64,000 bases of DNA, taken from the NCBI GenBank assembly GCA_003169895.1, contig PNAE01000012.1, forward strand, positions 126,736-190,735, written 5' to 3'. The notes below the pieces were generated by a model. It did no database searches. It had not been told where the DNA came from and saw only the letters and a list, made by a program, of their open reading frames with translations. Positions 8,888 through 18,777 of this stretch are shown here, piece by piece. Each line of letters starts with the position of its first letter. Positions within the stretch are counted from its first letter, which is position 1. The position numbers were made by a program, and so were the translations under genes. The stretch comes from Gemmatimonadota bacterium (GTDB lineage Bacteria > Gemmatimonadota > Gemmatimonadetes > Gemmatimonadales > GWC2-71-9).

Positions 8888-11118
8888 TGGCTGAGCACGG
8901 CCGGCGCTTTGGCGCGGTGGTCGCGCTGGTGGTTGGCGCGTTCCTCGCCCTCACGTTGCTGCCGATCAACCTCACCGGTCCCTTCGGCACCGTGGTCGGG
9001 CCAGGGCTCTGGCGCATGTTCGGCGTCGGCGCGATTGGCGCGCCCCTGTTGGGGATCCTCATCGGTCTCGCCGGTTTCGAGCGCCTGCCGCGACTCGACA
9101 TGAAGCGCGCCGCGATCCTGGTGGTCGGGCTCGCCCTGGTAATTCCGTATGTCATCGGCGTGCTCGCCCGCGTCCAGAACAACTCCTTCGACCTGCCAAC
9201 GGCCCAATGGCCGTGGCCGGAGTTGCTGACCGGCTGGGTGCCGGGATTCCTCGCACGGGCGGCGCTCGATCTTATCGGTGTCGCCGGGGGACTGCTCGGC
9301 GGGTTTGTCGCGGTTACCGCCGTCACCCTCGGCACGCTGGCATGGCACCCGCTGCAACGACTGGAGCGCGGGACCCAGCCGCTCGTTGCGCCGGACTGGC
9401 GGCCGGGACGTTCGCTGCGCCCTTTACCGCCGCCGCCGGACGACGCCGAACTCGCGTCGGCGTCGGGGGCCGTGAGGCAGGAGGAACTCTTTGCCACGCA
9501 GCGCCGCGGGGCGAAGCGGCGCGGCGCCAGGGAGCCGATCGACGTCGAGGATGCGATCGTGCCGCCGCGCGCGCCGGACGAGGCGCTACCACCGATCGAC
9601 CTGCTCGACCAGCCGCGCGACACGAACGTCGCGGCCGACCAGGCCGAGCTACATCGGCTGGGTGAGCTCCTGCTGGCCACGTTGCGGACGTTCAAGGTGG
9701 AAGGCACGCTTGCCGGCATCACGTCGGGGCCGACGGTGAGCCAGTTCGAGGTGGTACCGGCTGCCGGCGTGAAGGCGGGGCGGATCGTGGCACTTGCCGA
9801 CGACCTCGCCATCACCATGCGCGCGACATCGCTCCGGGTCGCGCCAATTCCCGGTCGTGGCGCCGTCGGCGTCGAAATCGCGAATCCGAGTCCGCGGATG
9901 GTCACGCTGCGGGAGTTGCTCGCCAGCGATGCGTGGCGGGGCTCGACGGCGATGCTGCCGATCGTACTGGGCCGGGACCTCGAGGGCCAGCCGGTCGTTG
10001 GCGACCTCGCCCGCATGCCGCACCTGCTCGTGGCGGGCGCCACCGGTTCCGGCAAGTCAGTGGCCATCAACACCATCATCACGGCGTTGATCTACCGCTA
10101 CACGCCACGCGAACTGCGGCTGCTGATGATCGATCCCAAGATGGTTGAGTTGTCGATGTACAACGCGCTGCCGCACCTGCGCCACCAGGTCGTCACCGAC
10201 AACAACGACGCGGCCGCCGTACTCAAGTGGGCGGTGTATGAAATGAGCCGCCGCTACGAGTTGCTGCACGCCAACGGTGCGCGCCAGCTGTCGGAGTTCA
10301 ACCGCAAGGTGCGCGACGGCAAGCCGATGAAGAATCCGCCCGGTGCCCGGCCAACCCTGGCGACCATCGCGCGGGACGCGCCCGACACGGCGCCATTCGA
10401 ATGGAAGGAAGAGTACACCGACGGCGAGCTGCCGATGATCGTGCTGATCGTCGAGGAACTCGCCGACCTGATGATGACGGTGCAGGGTGAGGTGGAACGC
10501 CCGCTGGCGATGCTGGCGCAGAAGGCGCGCGCCATCGGCATTCACCTGATCCTCGCGACGCAGCGGCCGAGCGTGAATGTCCTCACCGGGCTGATCAAGG
10601 CGAACTTTCCGAGCCGGATCGCGTTCCGCGTCGCGAGCAAGGTGGATTCGCGCACCATCATCGACCAGAACGGCGCCGAGGCGCTGCTCGGCAACGGCGA
10701 CATGCTGTTCCTGCCACCGGGACGCAACGAGCCCGTGCGGATCCAGGGCGCTTACATCTCGACCGAAGAGACCGAGCGCCTGATGGCATGGTACACCGCT
10801 CAGCGCGATGGCACCGGTACGGCGGCCGCGGAGCCGGACATCCTCGCGCTGGTGCGCACGCAGGCCGAGAGCGGTGGCGACGGCGATGGCAACGAGTCAG
10901 GCCACGACCGCGACACGTTGTTCCGCCAGGCGGCCGAGTTGTGCATCCAGAATCAGGGCGGCTCGACGTCGTTGCTGCAGCGCCGTCTCGGCGTGGGCTA
11001 CGGCCGCGCCGCGCGGATCATCGACCAGCTGTACGACGCCGGCATCCTCGGCCCGCCGAACGGATCGAAGCCGCGGGACGTGCTGATTGGCTTGCACCAG
11101 GTCGAGGAATACTTGTAG
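8887..11118 (+). CDS. ftsK: FtsK/SpoIIIE DNA translocase
   Basis: Septal DNA pump that clears chromosomal DNA from the division site and activates XerCD at dif. 743 residues. About four hydrophobic segments lie in residues 10-160, then a short linker with acidic and proline stretches. The alpha domain follows, then the RecA-like motor with Walker A GATGSGKS near residue 383 and Walker B-like IVLIVEELADLM near 516. The winged-helix gamma domain at about 675-740 (STSLLQRRLGVGYGRAARIIDQL) reads KOPS/SRS polarity sequences. Four apparent membrane segments and about 740 residues match the shorter, SpoIIIE-like members. ATG 8887 overlaps the previous stop. Confidence 0.95.
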   Translation: MAEHGRRFGAVVALVVGAFLALTLLPINLTGPFGTVVGPGLWRMFGVGAIGAPLLGILIGLAGFERLPRLDMKRAAILVVGLALVIPYVIGVLARVQNNSFDLPTAQWPWPELLTGWVPGFLARAALDLIGVAGGLLGGFVAVTAVTLGTLAWHPLQRLERGTQPLVAPDWRPGRSLRPLPPPPDDAELASASGAVRQEELFATQRRGAKRRGAREPIDVEDAIVPPRAPDEALPPIDLLDQPRDTNVAADQAELHRLGELLLATLRTFKVEGTLAGITSGPTVSQFEVVPAAGVKAGRIVALADDLAITMRATSLRVAPIPGRGAVGVEIANPSPRMVTLRELLASDAWRGSTAMLPIVLGRDLEGQPVVGDLARMPHLLVAGATGSGKSVAINTIITALIYRYTPRELRLLMIDPKMVELSMYNALPHLRHQVVTDNNDAAAVLKWAVYEMSRRYELLHANGARQLSEFNRKVRDGKPMKNPPGARPTLATIARDAPDTAPFEWKEEYTDGELPMIVLIVEELADLMMTVQGEVERPLAMLAQKARAIGIHLILATQRPSVNVLTGLIKANFPSRIAFRVASKVDSRTIIDQNGAEALLGNGDMLFLPPGRNEPVRIQGAYISTEETERLMAWYTAQRDGTGTAAAEPDILALVRTQAESGGDGDGNESGHDRDTLFRQAAELCIQNQGGSTSLLQRRLGVGYGRAARIIDQLYDAGILGPPNGSKPRDVLIGLHQVEEYL

Positions 11119-11284
11119 CCGTCGATCAATGCCCGGTGAATCACCCCACCGGCAGGCCGCGGCATGCCCCGCAATGGCTGCCTCGAGGTTTCGGTTGCGA
11201 GCGGGAATCCAGGCGCCTCGATAGCGTCAGTCGGAATCCATCGTTTTGCGCACCCCGCTCGCGCTTTCCCGCTCCCTCTCGCGT

Positions 11285-11302
11285 CGAGACGAGTCCGTCT
11301 CG
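11285..11302. other. Perfect 7-bp hairpin upstream of yraN
   Basis: CGAGACG and CGTCTCG flank the loop AGTC, 27 bases before the yraN GTG. There is no T-run, so it is not a canonical terminator for ftsK. The rest of the ftsK-yraN spacer (11119-11329) shows no other recognisable element. Confidence 0.35.
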
Positions 11303-11329
11303 CCGAACGTGCTCCGCCATTCTCCCGGC

Positions 11330-11731
11330 GTGACCGTGACCCGCGTTCCGCCAGCCGATTGGACCGACCCTCGCCACCGTGACGGGTGGCGCGCGGAGAT
11401 TGCTGCTGGCCGCTGGCTGGTTCGGCAGGGCTGGCGCATCCAGGCGCACCGCTATCGCCTGGGTCGGCACGACCTCGACCTGATTGCCCGCCGTGGTGAC
11501 TTGGTGGCCTTCGTCGAGGTCAAGGCGCGGCGCTCCGATCGCTGTGGCGCCGGCGAGGAGGCCGTCGGCGCCAAGAAGCGCCGGGTGCTGGAGCGGGTCG
11601 CCTGGTCCTGGATTCTCAAGAGTGGCGCTGCCGGGGATCAATACCGGTTCGACGTGGTGGTGCAGAGCGGCCAACGCGGCGGCGAGACGCTGCGGCACAT
11701 CGAAGACGCGTGGCGCCCAGGGTGGCGGTGA
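11330..11731 (+). CDS. YraN/UPF0102 endonuclease-fold protein
   Basis: 133 residues from GTG 11330. The UPF0102 pattern is recognisable: an N-terminal helix (GWRAEIAAGRWLVRQGW), a strand with HRYRLGRHDLDLIARR, then VAFVEVKARRSD, which carries the catalytic-type E-V-K of the restriction-endonuclease fold. The usual GEIDLIA is RHDLDLIA here, so the first acidic ligand is shifted to Asp. Function in the family is poorly known; a role in DNA processing or recombination is often suggested. The frame stays open upstream to TTG 11246, but those residues resemble nothing, so GTG is preferred. Confidence 0.75.
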   Translation: MTVTRVPPADWTDPRHRDGWRAEIAAGRWLVRQGWRIQAHRYRLGRHDLDLIARRGDLVAFVEVKARRSDRCGAGEEAVGAKKRRVLERVAWSWILKSGAAGDQYRFDVVVQSGQRGGETLRHIEDAWRPGWR

Positions 11732-11765
11732 TATAAATGACTCAAAACACTACACCTAGAGACAC

Positions 11766-11794
11766 TTGCTTCGGCAAAAGTTCGGTTGTACATT
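11766..11794 (+). promoter_or_regulatory. Putative recA promoter
   Basis: TTGCTT (11766-11771), a 17-base spacer, then TACATT (11789-11794) lie in an AT-rich island upstream of recA. The -10 fits the TAnnTT pattern seen elsewhere in this window. Confidence 0.5.
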
Positions 11795-11808
11795 GGTAGT
11801 AGTATGTA
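11789..11808. promoter_or_regulatory. Inverted repeat over the recA -10, possible SOS operator
   Basis: TACAT, ten bases, ATGTA: a perfect 5-bp dyad that includes the putative -10. Position over a recA promoter fits a LexA-type operator, but the sequence matches neither the E. coli (CTGT-N8-ACAG) nor the Bacillus box. This is inference from position only. Confidence 0.3.
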
Positions 11809-11852
11809 AGTGGCGCATTTCCGGTCACCGACAGAGTATGGCAGTCAGGCTA

Positions 11853-11887
11853 CTCGTTTTTCTCGTCTCTCATCTCTCGCTTCTCTT
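11853..11887. repeat. Pyrimidine-rich heptanucleotide array in the recA leader
   Basis: CTCGTTT, TTCTCGT, CTCTCAT, CTCTCGC, TTCTCTT: five 7-base units ending directly before the recA Shine-Dalgarno sequence (AAAGGA). On the transcript this is an unstructured pyrimidine tract. Confidence 0.5.
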
Positions 11888-11901
11888 GAAAGGACCCGCA
11901 C

Positions 11902-12959
<1,058 letters not shown>

Positions 12960-12963
<4 letters not shown>

Positions 12964-13586
12964 TTGTCGAAGGGCTGATTCCCGACGTGCACCGCCCCGG
13001 CAGCACGCGCGTGGTGGTGGAGGGCAGGCCGGCATGGACGGTGCCGGCCGATGTCATCGCGACGCTCGGCCTGGAGGTCGGCCAGCCGCTCAAGCCCGAT
13101 GCCGTCGAGCGACTCGACCGCGCGGCCGATGAGGAAGGTGCGTTCCGTTCCGCCCTGCGCGCACTCGAACGCCGCGCGCACGGCGAGCGCGAGCTGGCGC
13201 GCAAACTCGAGCGCAAGGGACACGACGCCGAGCCGATTGTGGCGGCCGTAGCGCGGTTGCGGCAGCTCGGCCTGCTCGACGACCTGGCGTTCGCCCGGGC
13301 GTACGTCACCGGTCGGAGTGAGCGAGGTCGCGGGCCGGTGCGGCTGCGCCACGATCTCGTCTCCCTCGGTGTGAGCCGCGAAGTGGTCGAGCAAGTGCTC
13401 GCGGAGTTGCGGGCGGGCGTCGACGATCCGCTCGACCAGCCGCGTGCGCTGCTCGCCAAGCGAGCGCGGCAAATCGCCGCGCTCCCCATCGAGGCCCGTC
13501 GGCGTCGGCTGGTGGCATTCCTCGGGCGGCGCGGATATCGGGGAAGCGATGCGCGTTCCCTGATCGAGGAGGCGTTAAGAGGCTAG
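12960..13586 (+). CDS. recX: RecA regulator RecX
   Basis: RecX caps or depolymerises RecA filaments. 208 residues from GTG 12960, which overlaps the recA stop. The first 60 residues are an extra N-terminal region. The three-helix RecX repeats follow: [23 protein letters not shown], then [17 protein letters not shown] and [20 protein letters not shown]. The C-terminal repeat ends [20 protein letters not shown]. No alternative product fits. Confidence 0.92.
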
Positions 13587-13599
13587 CTGAGCCCACAAT

Positions 13600-13620
13600 C
13601 CTCAGGCCTCAGGCCTCAGG
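13600..13620. repeat. Three perfect CCTCAGG heptanucleotides
   Basis: CCTCAGG is repeated three times without mismatch, followed by a degenerate CCGCTTC, in the recX-alaS spacer. The CTCAGG motif recurs in the 24323-24406 array. Confidence 0.8.
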
Positions 13621-13635
13621 CCGCTTCGGTGTTGA

Positions 13636-13641
13636 TAGATT
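13636..13641 (+). promoter_or_regulatory. Putative -10 element TAGATT of alaS
   Basis: TAGATT lies six bases before ATG 13648, which would place the transcription start at or within a base or two of the start codon. No -35 match and no T-box leader are visible. Confidence 0.4.
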
Positions 13642-13647
13642 ACCGGG

Positions 13648-16314
13648 ATGCGTTCTGCCGACATCCGCCGCAAGTTTCTCGACTACTTCGTCTCCAAGGG
13701 CCATGCCGAGGTTCCGGGGTCTTCGCTGGTACCCGCCGACGATCCGACCCTGCTGTTCACCAATGCCGGGATGGTGCAGTTCAAGCGCACGTTCCTGGGG
13801 CAGGATCCGCGGGCGTACGTCCGCGCCACCACCTGCCAGAAATGCGTTCGCGCCGGCGGCAAGCACAACGATCTCGAGCAGGTCGGGCTCACTCGCCGGC
13901 ACCACACCTTCTTCGAAATGCTCGGCAATTTCTCTTTCGGCGACTACTTCAAGCGTGACGCCATCGCGTTTGCCTGGGAGTTCGTGACATCGCCCAAGTG
14001 GCTTGGCATTCCCGCGAATCGGTTGCGGGTGACGATCCACCACACCGATGACGAAGCTCGCAAGCTGTGGCAGGAGATCGCCGGTCTCCCGGCGGATCGC
14101 ATCTACGGCCTCGGCGACAAGGACAATTTCTGGCAGATGGGTGACACCGGACCGTGCGGTCCATGCACCGAGATCTTCGTCGATCTCGAGTGGACGCTGG
14201 GCAGCAAGCCAGTCGTGGTGTCGCAGTCGGACTTCGAGGCACAGGCCGAAGTGGGCCGCTTCCTGGAGATCTGGAACCTTGTGTTCATGCAGTTCGATCG
14301 TTCGGCCGACGGCACCCTCACGCCGTTGCCGAAGCCGAGTGTGGACACCGGCGCCGGCCTCGAACGAATCGCCGCGGTCATGCAGGACGAGGACGACAAT
14401 TTCCACACCGACCTGTTTCAGCCGCTGATTGATCGAGTGGAACAGCTGGTGGGACGAGAGTATCCGGGCGGACCGGAAGGGACGGGCATCTCGTATCGGG
14501 TGCTCGCGGACCATGCGCGCGCGGTGAGCTTCCTGCTGCTCGACGGGGTGTATCCGAGCAACGAGGGACGCGGCTTCGTGCTCCGGCGCATTCTGCGCCG
14601 CGCCGTGCGCCATGCCTGGCTACTCGGCCGTCGTGAGCCAACCTTGGCGAAGATAATTCCAACGGTGGTGTCGTTGATGAGTCACGCCTATCCCGGGCTG
14701 CGCGAAAAGCAGGCGAAGATCGTCGAGGTCGTGCAGCGTGAAGAGGAAAACTTCTACAACACGATCGAAGCGGGCCTCGAGCGGCTGGAGCAGGTCCGCG
14801 CATCCGGCTCCACGCGTATCGCCGGCGAAGAGGCGTTCAAGCTGTTCGATACGTTCGGATTTCCGATTGACCTCACCCAGCTGATCGCCGGCGAGTGGGG
14901 GATTGAGGTCGACGTCCAAGGATTTGAGCGTGCGATGCTGGAGCAGCGCGAACGAAGTCGGGCCGCGCGGGGGGTGACGGCTATGGCGTCGGGTAGCATC
15001 CGGTTCAGCGGGCAAGCCAGCGCCGAAGTGACGGTAGGGCCGAACGCACATACCGGCGAAATTCGCGCCGTGGTCCGGGGCGAGGGCGCGCAGCGTTTCG
15101 TCGGTTACGACACGCTCCAGAGTGACACTGAGATCCTCGGCTCTGCCGCGGGCCCAGACCGCCTCGAATTGATCCTCCGCGAGAATCCGTTCTATGCGGC
15201 GGGCGGCGGCCAGGTCAGCGACATCGGCGTCGTCCATGGCGACGGCTGGGACCTCACCGTCACGGACGTGATCAAGGCTCCTTCACGGGAGACCCGCCTT
15301 GTCGGCACGTTGCGGGGCGATTTTGCGCCGGGCCACGTGCATGCTGCCGTCGACGAGGCCCGCCGGCGCGACATCGAGCGCCACCATTCCGCGACGCACC
15401 TCGTCCACATGGAGCTGCGCCGCGCGCTCGGGTCACACGTCCGCCAGCAGGGCTCGCTGGTCGAGGCCGGTCGCCTGCGCTTCGATTTCTCGCATCACGC
15501 GCCCATTGATCCATCGCAGTTGGCCGACATCGAAGCCGCGGTCAACGAACTCGTGCTCGCCAACGCCGAGATGACCACGCGCGAGATGCCGCTCGAGCAG
15601 GCGCTCAAGCTCGGTGCCATGGCGTTCTTCGCCGACAAGTACGGCGACACCGTGCGCGTGGTGCAGATCGGCGATTCGATCGAGTTGTGCGGCGGCACCC
15701 ACGTTCGCAGCGCTGGACAAGTGGGCCTCTTCCGTTTCACGTCGCAGGGGGGGGTCGCCGCCGGCGTGCGGCGGATCGAGGCCGTGACCGGGCGCCACGC
15801 GTACGGCGGCGTGCAGCGGCTGGACCAACGGATCCATAGTATCGCCGAAACGCTGCGGGCACAGCCCGATCAACTGGAACGCAAGCTCGAGGCATTGTTG
15901 GCCGAGCGCGAGAAGCTCGAAGCCAAGCTCGCGCAGGCAATCAAAGGCGGCGGCCAGGCCGAGGAGAAGCGATTCGACGCCGGCAGGGCCACCCTGTTCG
16001 TCACATCGACTGTGGTGGACGACCGCGGTCAGTTGGGCACTATGGCCGATGAATTTCGCGGACAGAAAAAATCTGCCTCGATGCTGGTCCTCGTGAATCC
16101 GACCATCCCCACGGCACTGGCCGTCGCGGTGACCGACGATCTTGCGGCATCCGGCAAGGATGCCAACAGCTTCATCAAGCTGGTCACCGCGAAGTTCGGC
16201 GGCCGCGGCGGCGGGCGTCCGACGTTTGCCAGTGGCACGCTGAACGTGCCGAGCGTTGAGCAGGTTGCGGTGGACGAGTTTCCGGCGATCCTGCGCGAGT
16301 GGGTCGAGGCATGA
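13648..16314 (+). CDS. alaS: Alanyl-tRNA synthetase
   Basis: Charges tRNA-Ala and edits mischarged Ser/Gly. 888 residues, the normal length. The class II catalytic core opens with RRKFLDYFVSKGHAEVPGSSL. The editing domain has its zinc ligands in HHSATH (about residue 579) and CGGTH (about 681). The C-terminal oligomerisation/DHHA1 region, including a heptad-like coiled coil (LERKLEALLAEREKLEAKL), completes the protein. ATG 13648 is clear. The spacer upstream contains the CCTCAGG repeat and a TAGATT box but no room for a long leader. Confidence 0.98.
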   Translation: MRSADIRRKFLDYFVSKGHAEVPGSSLVPADDPTLLFTNAGMVQFKRTFLGQDPRAYVRATTCQKCVRAGGKHNDLEQVGLTRRHHTFFEMLGNFSFGDYFKRDAIAFAWEFVTSPKWLGIPANRLRVTIHHTDDEARKLWQEIAGLPADRIYGLGDKDNFWQMGDTGPCGPCTEIFVDLEWTLGSKPVVVSQSDFEAQAEVGRFLEIWNLVFMQFDRSADGTLTPLPKPSVDTGAGLERIAAVMQDEDDNFHTDLFQPLIDRVEQLVGREYPGGPEGTGISYRVLADHARAVSFLLLDGVYPSNEGRGFVLRRILRRAVRHAWLLGRREPTLAKIIPTVVSLMSHAYPGLREKQAKIVEVVQREEENFYNTIEAGLERLEQVRASGSTRIAGEEAFKLFDTFGFPIDLTQLIAGEWGIEVDVQGFERAMLEQRERSRAARGVTAMASGSIRFSGQASAEVTVGPNAHTGEIRAVVRGEGAQRFVGYDTLQSDTEILGSAAGPDRLELILRENPFYAAGGGQVSDIGVVHGDGWDLTVTDVIKAPSRETRLVGTLRGDFAPGHVHAAVDEARRRDIERHHSATHLVHMELRRALGSHVRQQGSLVEAGRLRFDFSHHAPIDPSQLADIEAAVNELVLANAEMTTREMPLEQALKLGAMAFFADKYGDTVRVVQIGDSIELCGGTHVRSAGQVGLFRFTSQGGVAAGVRRIEAVTGRHAYGGVQRLDQRIHSIAETLRAQPDQLERKLEALLAEREKLEAKLAQAIKGGGQAEEKRFDAGRATLFVTSTVVDDRGQLGTMADEFRGQKKSASMLVLVNPTIPTALAVAVTDDLAASGKDANSFIKLVTAKFGGRGGGRPTFASGTLNVPSVEQVAVDEFPAILREWVEA

Positions 16315-16661
16315 TCGCCGCGCTCGGCGATGCCTGGTTCGCCGCCCGCACGACCGGGGCGCCGGCGGCGCTGCGGCTTCGTGCCGAGCAGTTCTTTCTC
16401 GAGGCCGGCGCCGGCGCCGGCGACGTCGTGACGCGACTCGCGGACGCCGGGCGCGCCGCACTTGCGGCTGCGACCCGTGATGGTGCCGGGCGCGCGGCTG
16501 CGCTCGATCTTCTGGCCGCCGACGCCCTCATTACCCTGGCGCTTCTCGCCACCGCCGAGCGCGATCCGGCGGCCCTCGGTCGCGCGGCAGCGCAACTCCT
16601 GAAGCATGCCGGCACCGCGATCCGCGGCGTCCCGGACGACATCCCGCCCGCGTCGTCGTGA
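16311..16661 (+). CDS. Small alanine-rich helical protein, unknown
   Basis: 116 residues from ATG 16311, overlapping alaS (ATGA) and, at its end, the PHP hydrolase (GTGA). It is therefore almost certainly translated as part of this run. Over 30% alanine by eye, predicted all-helical, no cysteine, no signal peptide, no recognisable motif. The paired helices (AALRLRAEQFFLEAGAG, RAAALDLLAADALITLALL, LGRAAAQLLKHAG) could form a small bundle. I do not recognise the family. Confidence 0.7.
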   Translation: MIAALGDAWFAARTTGAPAALRLRAEQFFLEAGAGAGDVVTRLADAGRAALAAATRDGAGRAAALDLLAADALITLALLATAERDPAALGRAAAQLLKHAGTAIRGVPDDIPPASS

Positions 16662-17413
16662 TCGATCTGCACTCGCATCTGCTGCCCGGCGTCGACGACG
16701 GATCCCGCACGGTGGATCAATCGGTGCGAGTGCTCCGCGCCTTCGCCGCCAAGGGAATCACCGACGTCGCCTGCACACCGCACCTGCTCGGCTCGAACGT
16801 CGCGCTGGGCTGGCCACCGGCCTACGAAGCAGCGTGGGCCGAGTTGAGTGCCAAGGTGCCCGAGGGCATCCGGATCCATCGTGGTGCCGAGGTGATGCTG
16901 GACCGCCCGATCCCGCCGGCTGCCGCGGACCGGAAGGTCACCCTGGGCGGATCACGATATCTTCTGGTGGAATTCAACCGGATGGTGCCAGCCGAGATCG
17001 TAGGACGCGCGCTGGCCGAGGTCAGCCACACCGGCTTGGTGCCGGTGCTGGCGCATCCGGAGCGCTATTCATCCTGTACCGTCGAGACCGTGCGGGCGTG
17101 GCGTGATCTCGGCACGGTGATCCAGGTGGATGCTACCACCATGGCGCTGCCGCGCAGCCGGGGTGACCGGGCTCGCGACCTGGTTCGCGCCGGCCTGGCC
17201 GACATCCTTGCTGCCGACAATCACGGCGACGAGCGCAATGTCGCGACCGCGCTCGACTGGCTTGGGGAGCACGACGGCGCCGACCAGGCGACGCTGCTGC
17301 TGGAGACCAACCCGCGCGCGATGCTCGACGACCTGAGCATCTACGAGGTCGATCCACTGCCCGTGAAGAAAACCGTCTGGCGCTTCGTGCGCCGAATGTT
17401 CGAGTCCGAATGA
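16658..17413 (+). CDS. CpsB/YwqE-like PHP-domain phosphatase
   Basis: 251 residues with the PHP metal-site pattern: DLHSHLLPGVDDGS (residues 3-16), CTPHLLG, the glutamate in HRGAEVM, AHPERY (about 132-137) and ADNHGDERN near the C-terminus. This arrangement matches the manganese-dependent CpsB/CapC family, known as protein-tyrosine phosphatases controlling capsule or exopolysaccharide kinases in Firmicutes. GTG 16658 overlaps the previous stop. The next genes (gmhA, SDR) and later glycosyltransferases support a link to surface polysaccharide. A histidinol-phosphatase-like or other PHP activity is the alternative. Confidence 0.85.
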   Translation: MIDLHSHLLPGVDDGSRTVDQSVRVLRAFAAKGITDVACTPHLLGSNVALGWPPAYEAAWAELSAKVPEGIRIHRGAEVMLDRPIPPAAADRKVTLGGSRYLLVEFNRMVPAEIVGRALAEVSHTGLVPVLAHPERYSSCTVETVRAWRDLGTVIQVDATTMALPRSRGDRARDLVRAGLADILAADNHGDERNVATALDWLGEHDGADQATLLLETNPRAMLDDLSIYEVDPLPVKKTVWRFVRRMFESE

Positions 17414-17985
17414 GCGATGCGAGCCGAATCGCGAACGGACTGCGGTCCCTCGCCGCGCTGGCCGAACAGGTCGCATCCGAGCCCGCCCCGCTCGACGGCA
17501 TTGTGGCAGCGATGCGCAGCTGCCTCGCAAATGGCGGCACATTGTTCTTCGCCGGCAACGGCGGGTCGGCGGCCGACGCCCAGCACATCGCCGCAGAGTA
17601 CGTCGTGCGCTACCGCCGGGGCGGCCAGCAGCCGCTGCGTGCCATTGCGCTCACCACTGACACCTCGGCCTTGACTGCTGCGGCCAACGATTTCGGATAT
17701 CAGCAGGTCTTCGCGCGCCAGCTCGCCGCGCTCGCGCGCCGGGGCGACGTGCTCGTACTGCACAGCACGTCCGGCAACAGCGCCAGCTGCCTGGTGGCGG
17801 CGGCAGCCGCTCGCACCCTCGGCGTGACCACGATCGCGTTCCTCGGCGGCGGCGGCGGTGAACTTGCGGCCACCGTCGACCATGCATTCGTGATCCGGGA
17901 CGAACGGGTCAACCACGTGCAGGAACTCCACCTCGCGATCGAACATCAGATCACCGCGATCCTCACCGCCGAGTACGGCGGATGA
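17410..17985 (+). CDS. gmhA: Phosphoheptose isomerase (SIS domain)
   Basis: Converts sedoheptulose 7-phosphate to D-glycero-manno-heptose 7-phosphate, the first step of ADP-heptose synthesis for LPS. 191 residues. The SIS signature GNGGSAADAQHIAAEYV lies at about 49-65, followed by the ligand loop HSTSGNSASCLVAA and a late helix ELHLAIEHQI with the expected acidic and histidine residues. DiaA-like SIS proteins look similar. A heptose-7-phosphate kinase gene (27378-28385) 9.4 kb away supports the isomerase role. Overlaps both neighbours by four bases. Confidence 0.9.
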   Translation: MSDASRIANGLRSLAALAEQVASEPAPLDGIVAAMRSCLANGGTLFFAGNGGSAADAQHIAAEYVVRYRRGGQQPLRAIALTTDTSALTAAANDFGYQQVFARQLAALARRGDVLVLHSTSGNSASCLVAAAAARTLGVTTIAFLGGGGGELAATVDHAFVIRDERVNHVQELHLAIEHQITAILTAEYGG

Positions 17986-18734
17986 TCTCGCTGGCCGGCA
18001 GGCGGATCCTGATCACGGGCGGTTCGCGAGGCATCGGCCGCGCCACTGCGCTGCTCTGCGCCAAGGCGGGTGCCGACGTCGGCATCACCTATCACACGCG
18101 ACGCGCCGAAGCCGACGCGGTGGCGCGCTCGATTCGGGCGCTGGGGCAGCGGGCGTATGTCGGCGGCGGGGACCATGGCGACCCCAGCCGGGTGAGCCAG
18201 TTGTTCGCCGAGGTCAAAGCGGCGTTCGGCGGCCTCGATGGCTTCGTCGCCAATCACGGCGTCTGGCCGTCCGCCGACACTCCGCTGGTGGCGCTGGCGC
18301 CCGAACGCTGGCGGGAAACGCTGCGGACCAATCTCGACGCGGTGTTCCTGGCGACCCGCGCCGCCCTCGGCCTGCTGGGCCCCGGTGGGCGGGTCGTCAT
18401 GGTGGCCAGCACCGCAGGCCAGCGCGGCGAGGCGTTTCACGCCGATTACGCGGCGAGCAAGGGCGCACTGATTGCACTCGTCAAGTCACTCGCGATCGAG
18501 TGCGCGCCGGGCATCACCGTCAATTGCGTGGCGCCCGGATGGGTCGACACCGAGATGTCGGCGGACCCCTATGCCGGTGAAGGGCGCGCGCGCATCACCG
18601 AGTCGATCCCGCTCAAGCGGATCGCATCGGCCGACGATGTGGCGGGACCGATCCTGTTCCTGCTGTCGGACCTCGCGCGCCACGTGACGGGCGAGATCCT
18701 GAACGTGAATGGTGGTAGTGTGCTGTGCGGGTGA
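17982..18734 (+). CDS. Short-chain dehydrogenase/reductase, FabG-like
   Basis: Classical NAD(P)-dependent SDR of 250 residues. Cofactor loop TGGSRGIGRA (12-21), structural motif NHG in place of NNAG (91-93), Asn117, catalytic Ser143, Tyr156 and Lys160 (YAASK), then the PGWVDTEM segment and a closing VTGEILNVNGGSVL. The HTRR segment after the second strand suggests NADP preference. Substrate cannot be read from sequence; FabG-like 3-oxoacyl reduction or sugar oxidation are both possible. It is the last gene of the alaS run; the next gene starts 43 bases later with its own Shine-Dalgarno sequence. Confidence 0.88.
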   Translation: MISLAGRRILITGGSRGIGRATALLCAKAGADVGITYHTRRAEADAVARSIRALGQRAYVGGGDHGDPSRVSQLFAEVKAAFGGLDGFVANHGVWPSADTPLVALAPERWRETLRTNLDAVFLATRAALGLLGPGGRVVMVASTAGQRGEAFHADYAASKGALIALVKSLAIECAPGITVNCVAPGWVDTEMSADPYAGEGRARITESIPLKRIASADDVAGPILFLLSDLARHVTGEILNVNGGSVLCG

Positions 18735-18777
18735 ATCCTGCGTTGTGGTGTCATCATGCTGTTTCCCGGAGATCAAG

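Noticed and set aside
13587-13647. T-box or amino-acid leader in front of alaS
   Set aside because: The spacer is only 61 bases, mostly heptanucleotide repeat, with no T-box sequence or specifier hairpin.
18709-18777. N-terminal extension of the DUF1080 protein
   Set aside because: The extra residues would sit before a clear signal peptide, and GGAG is correctly placed for ATG 18778.
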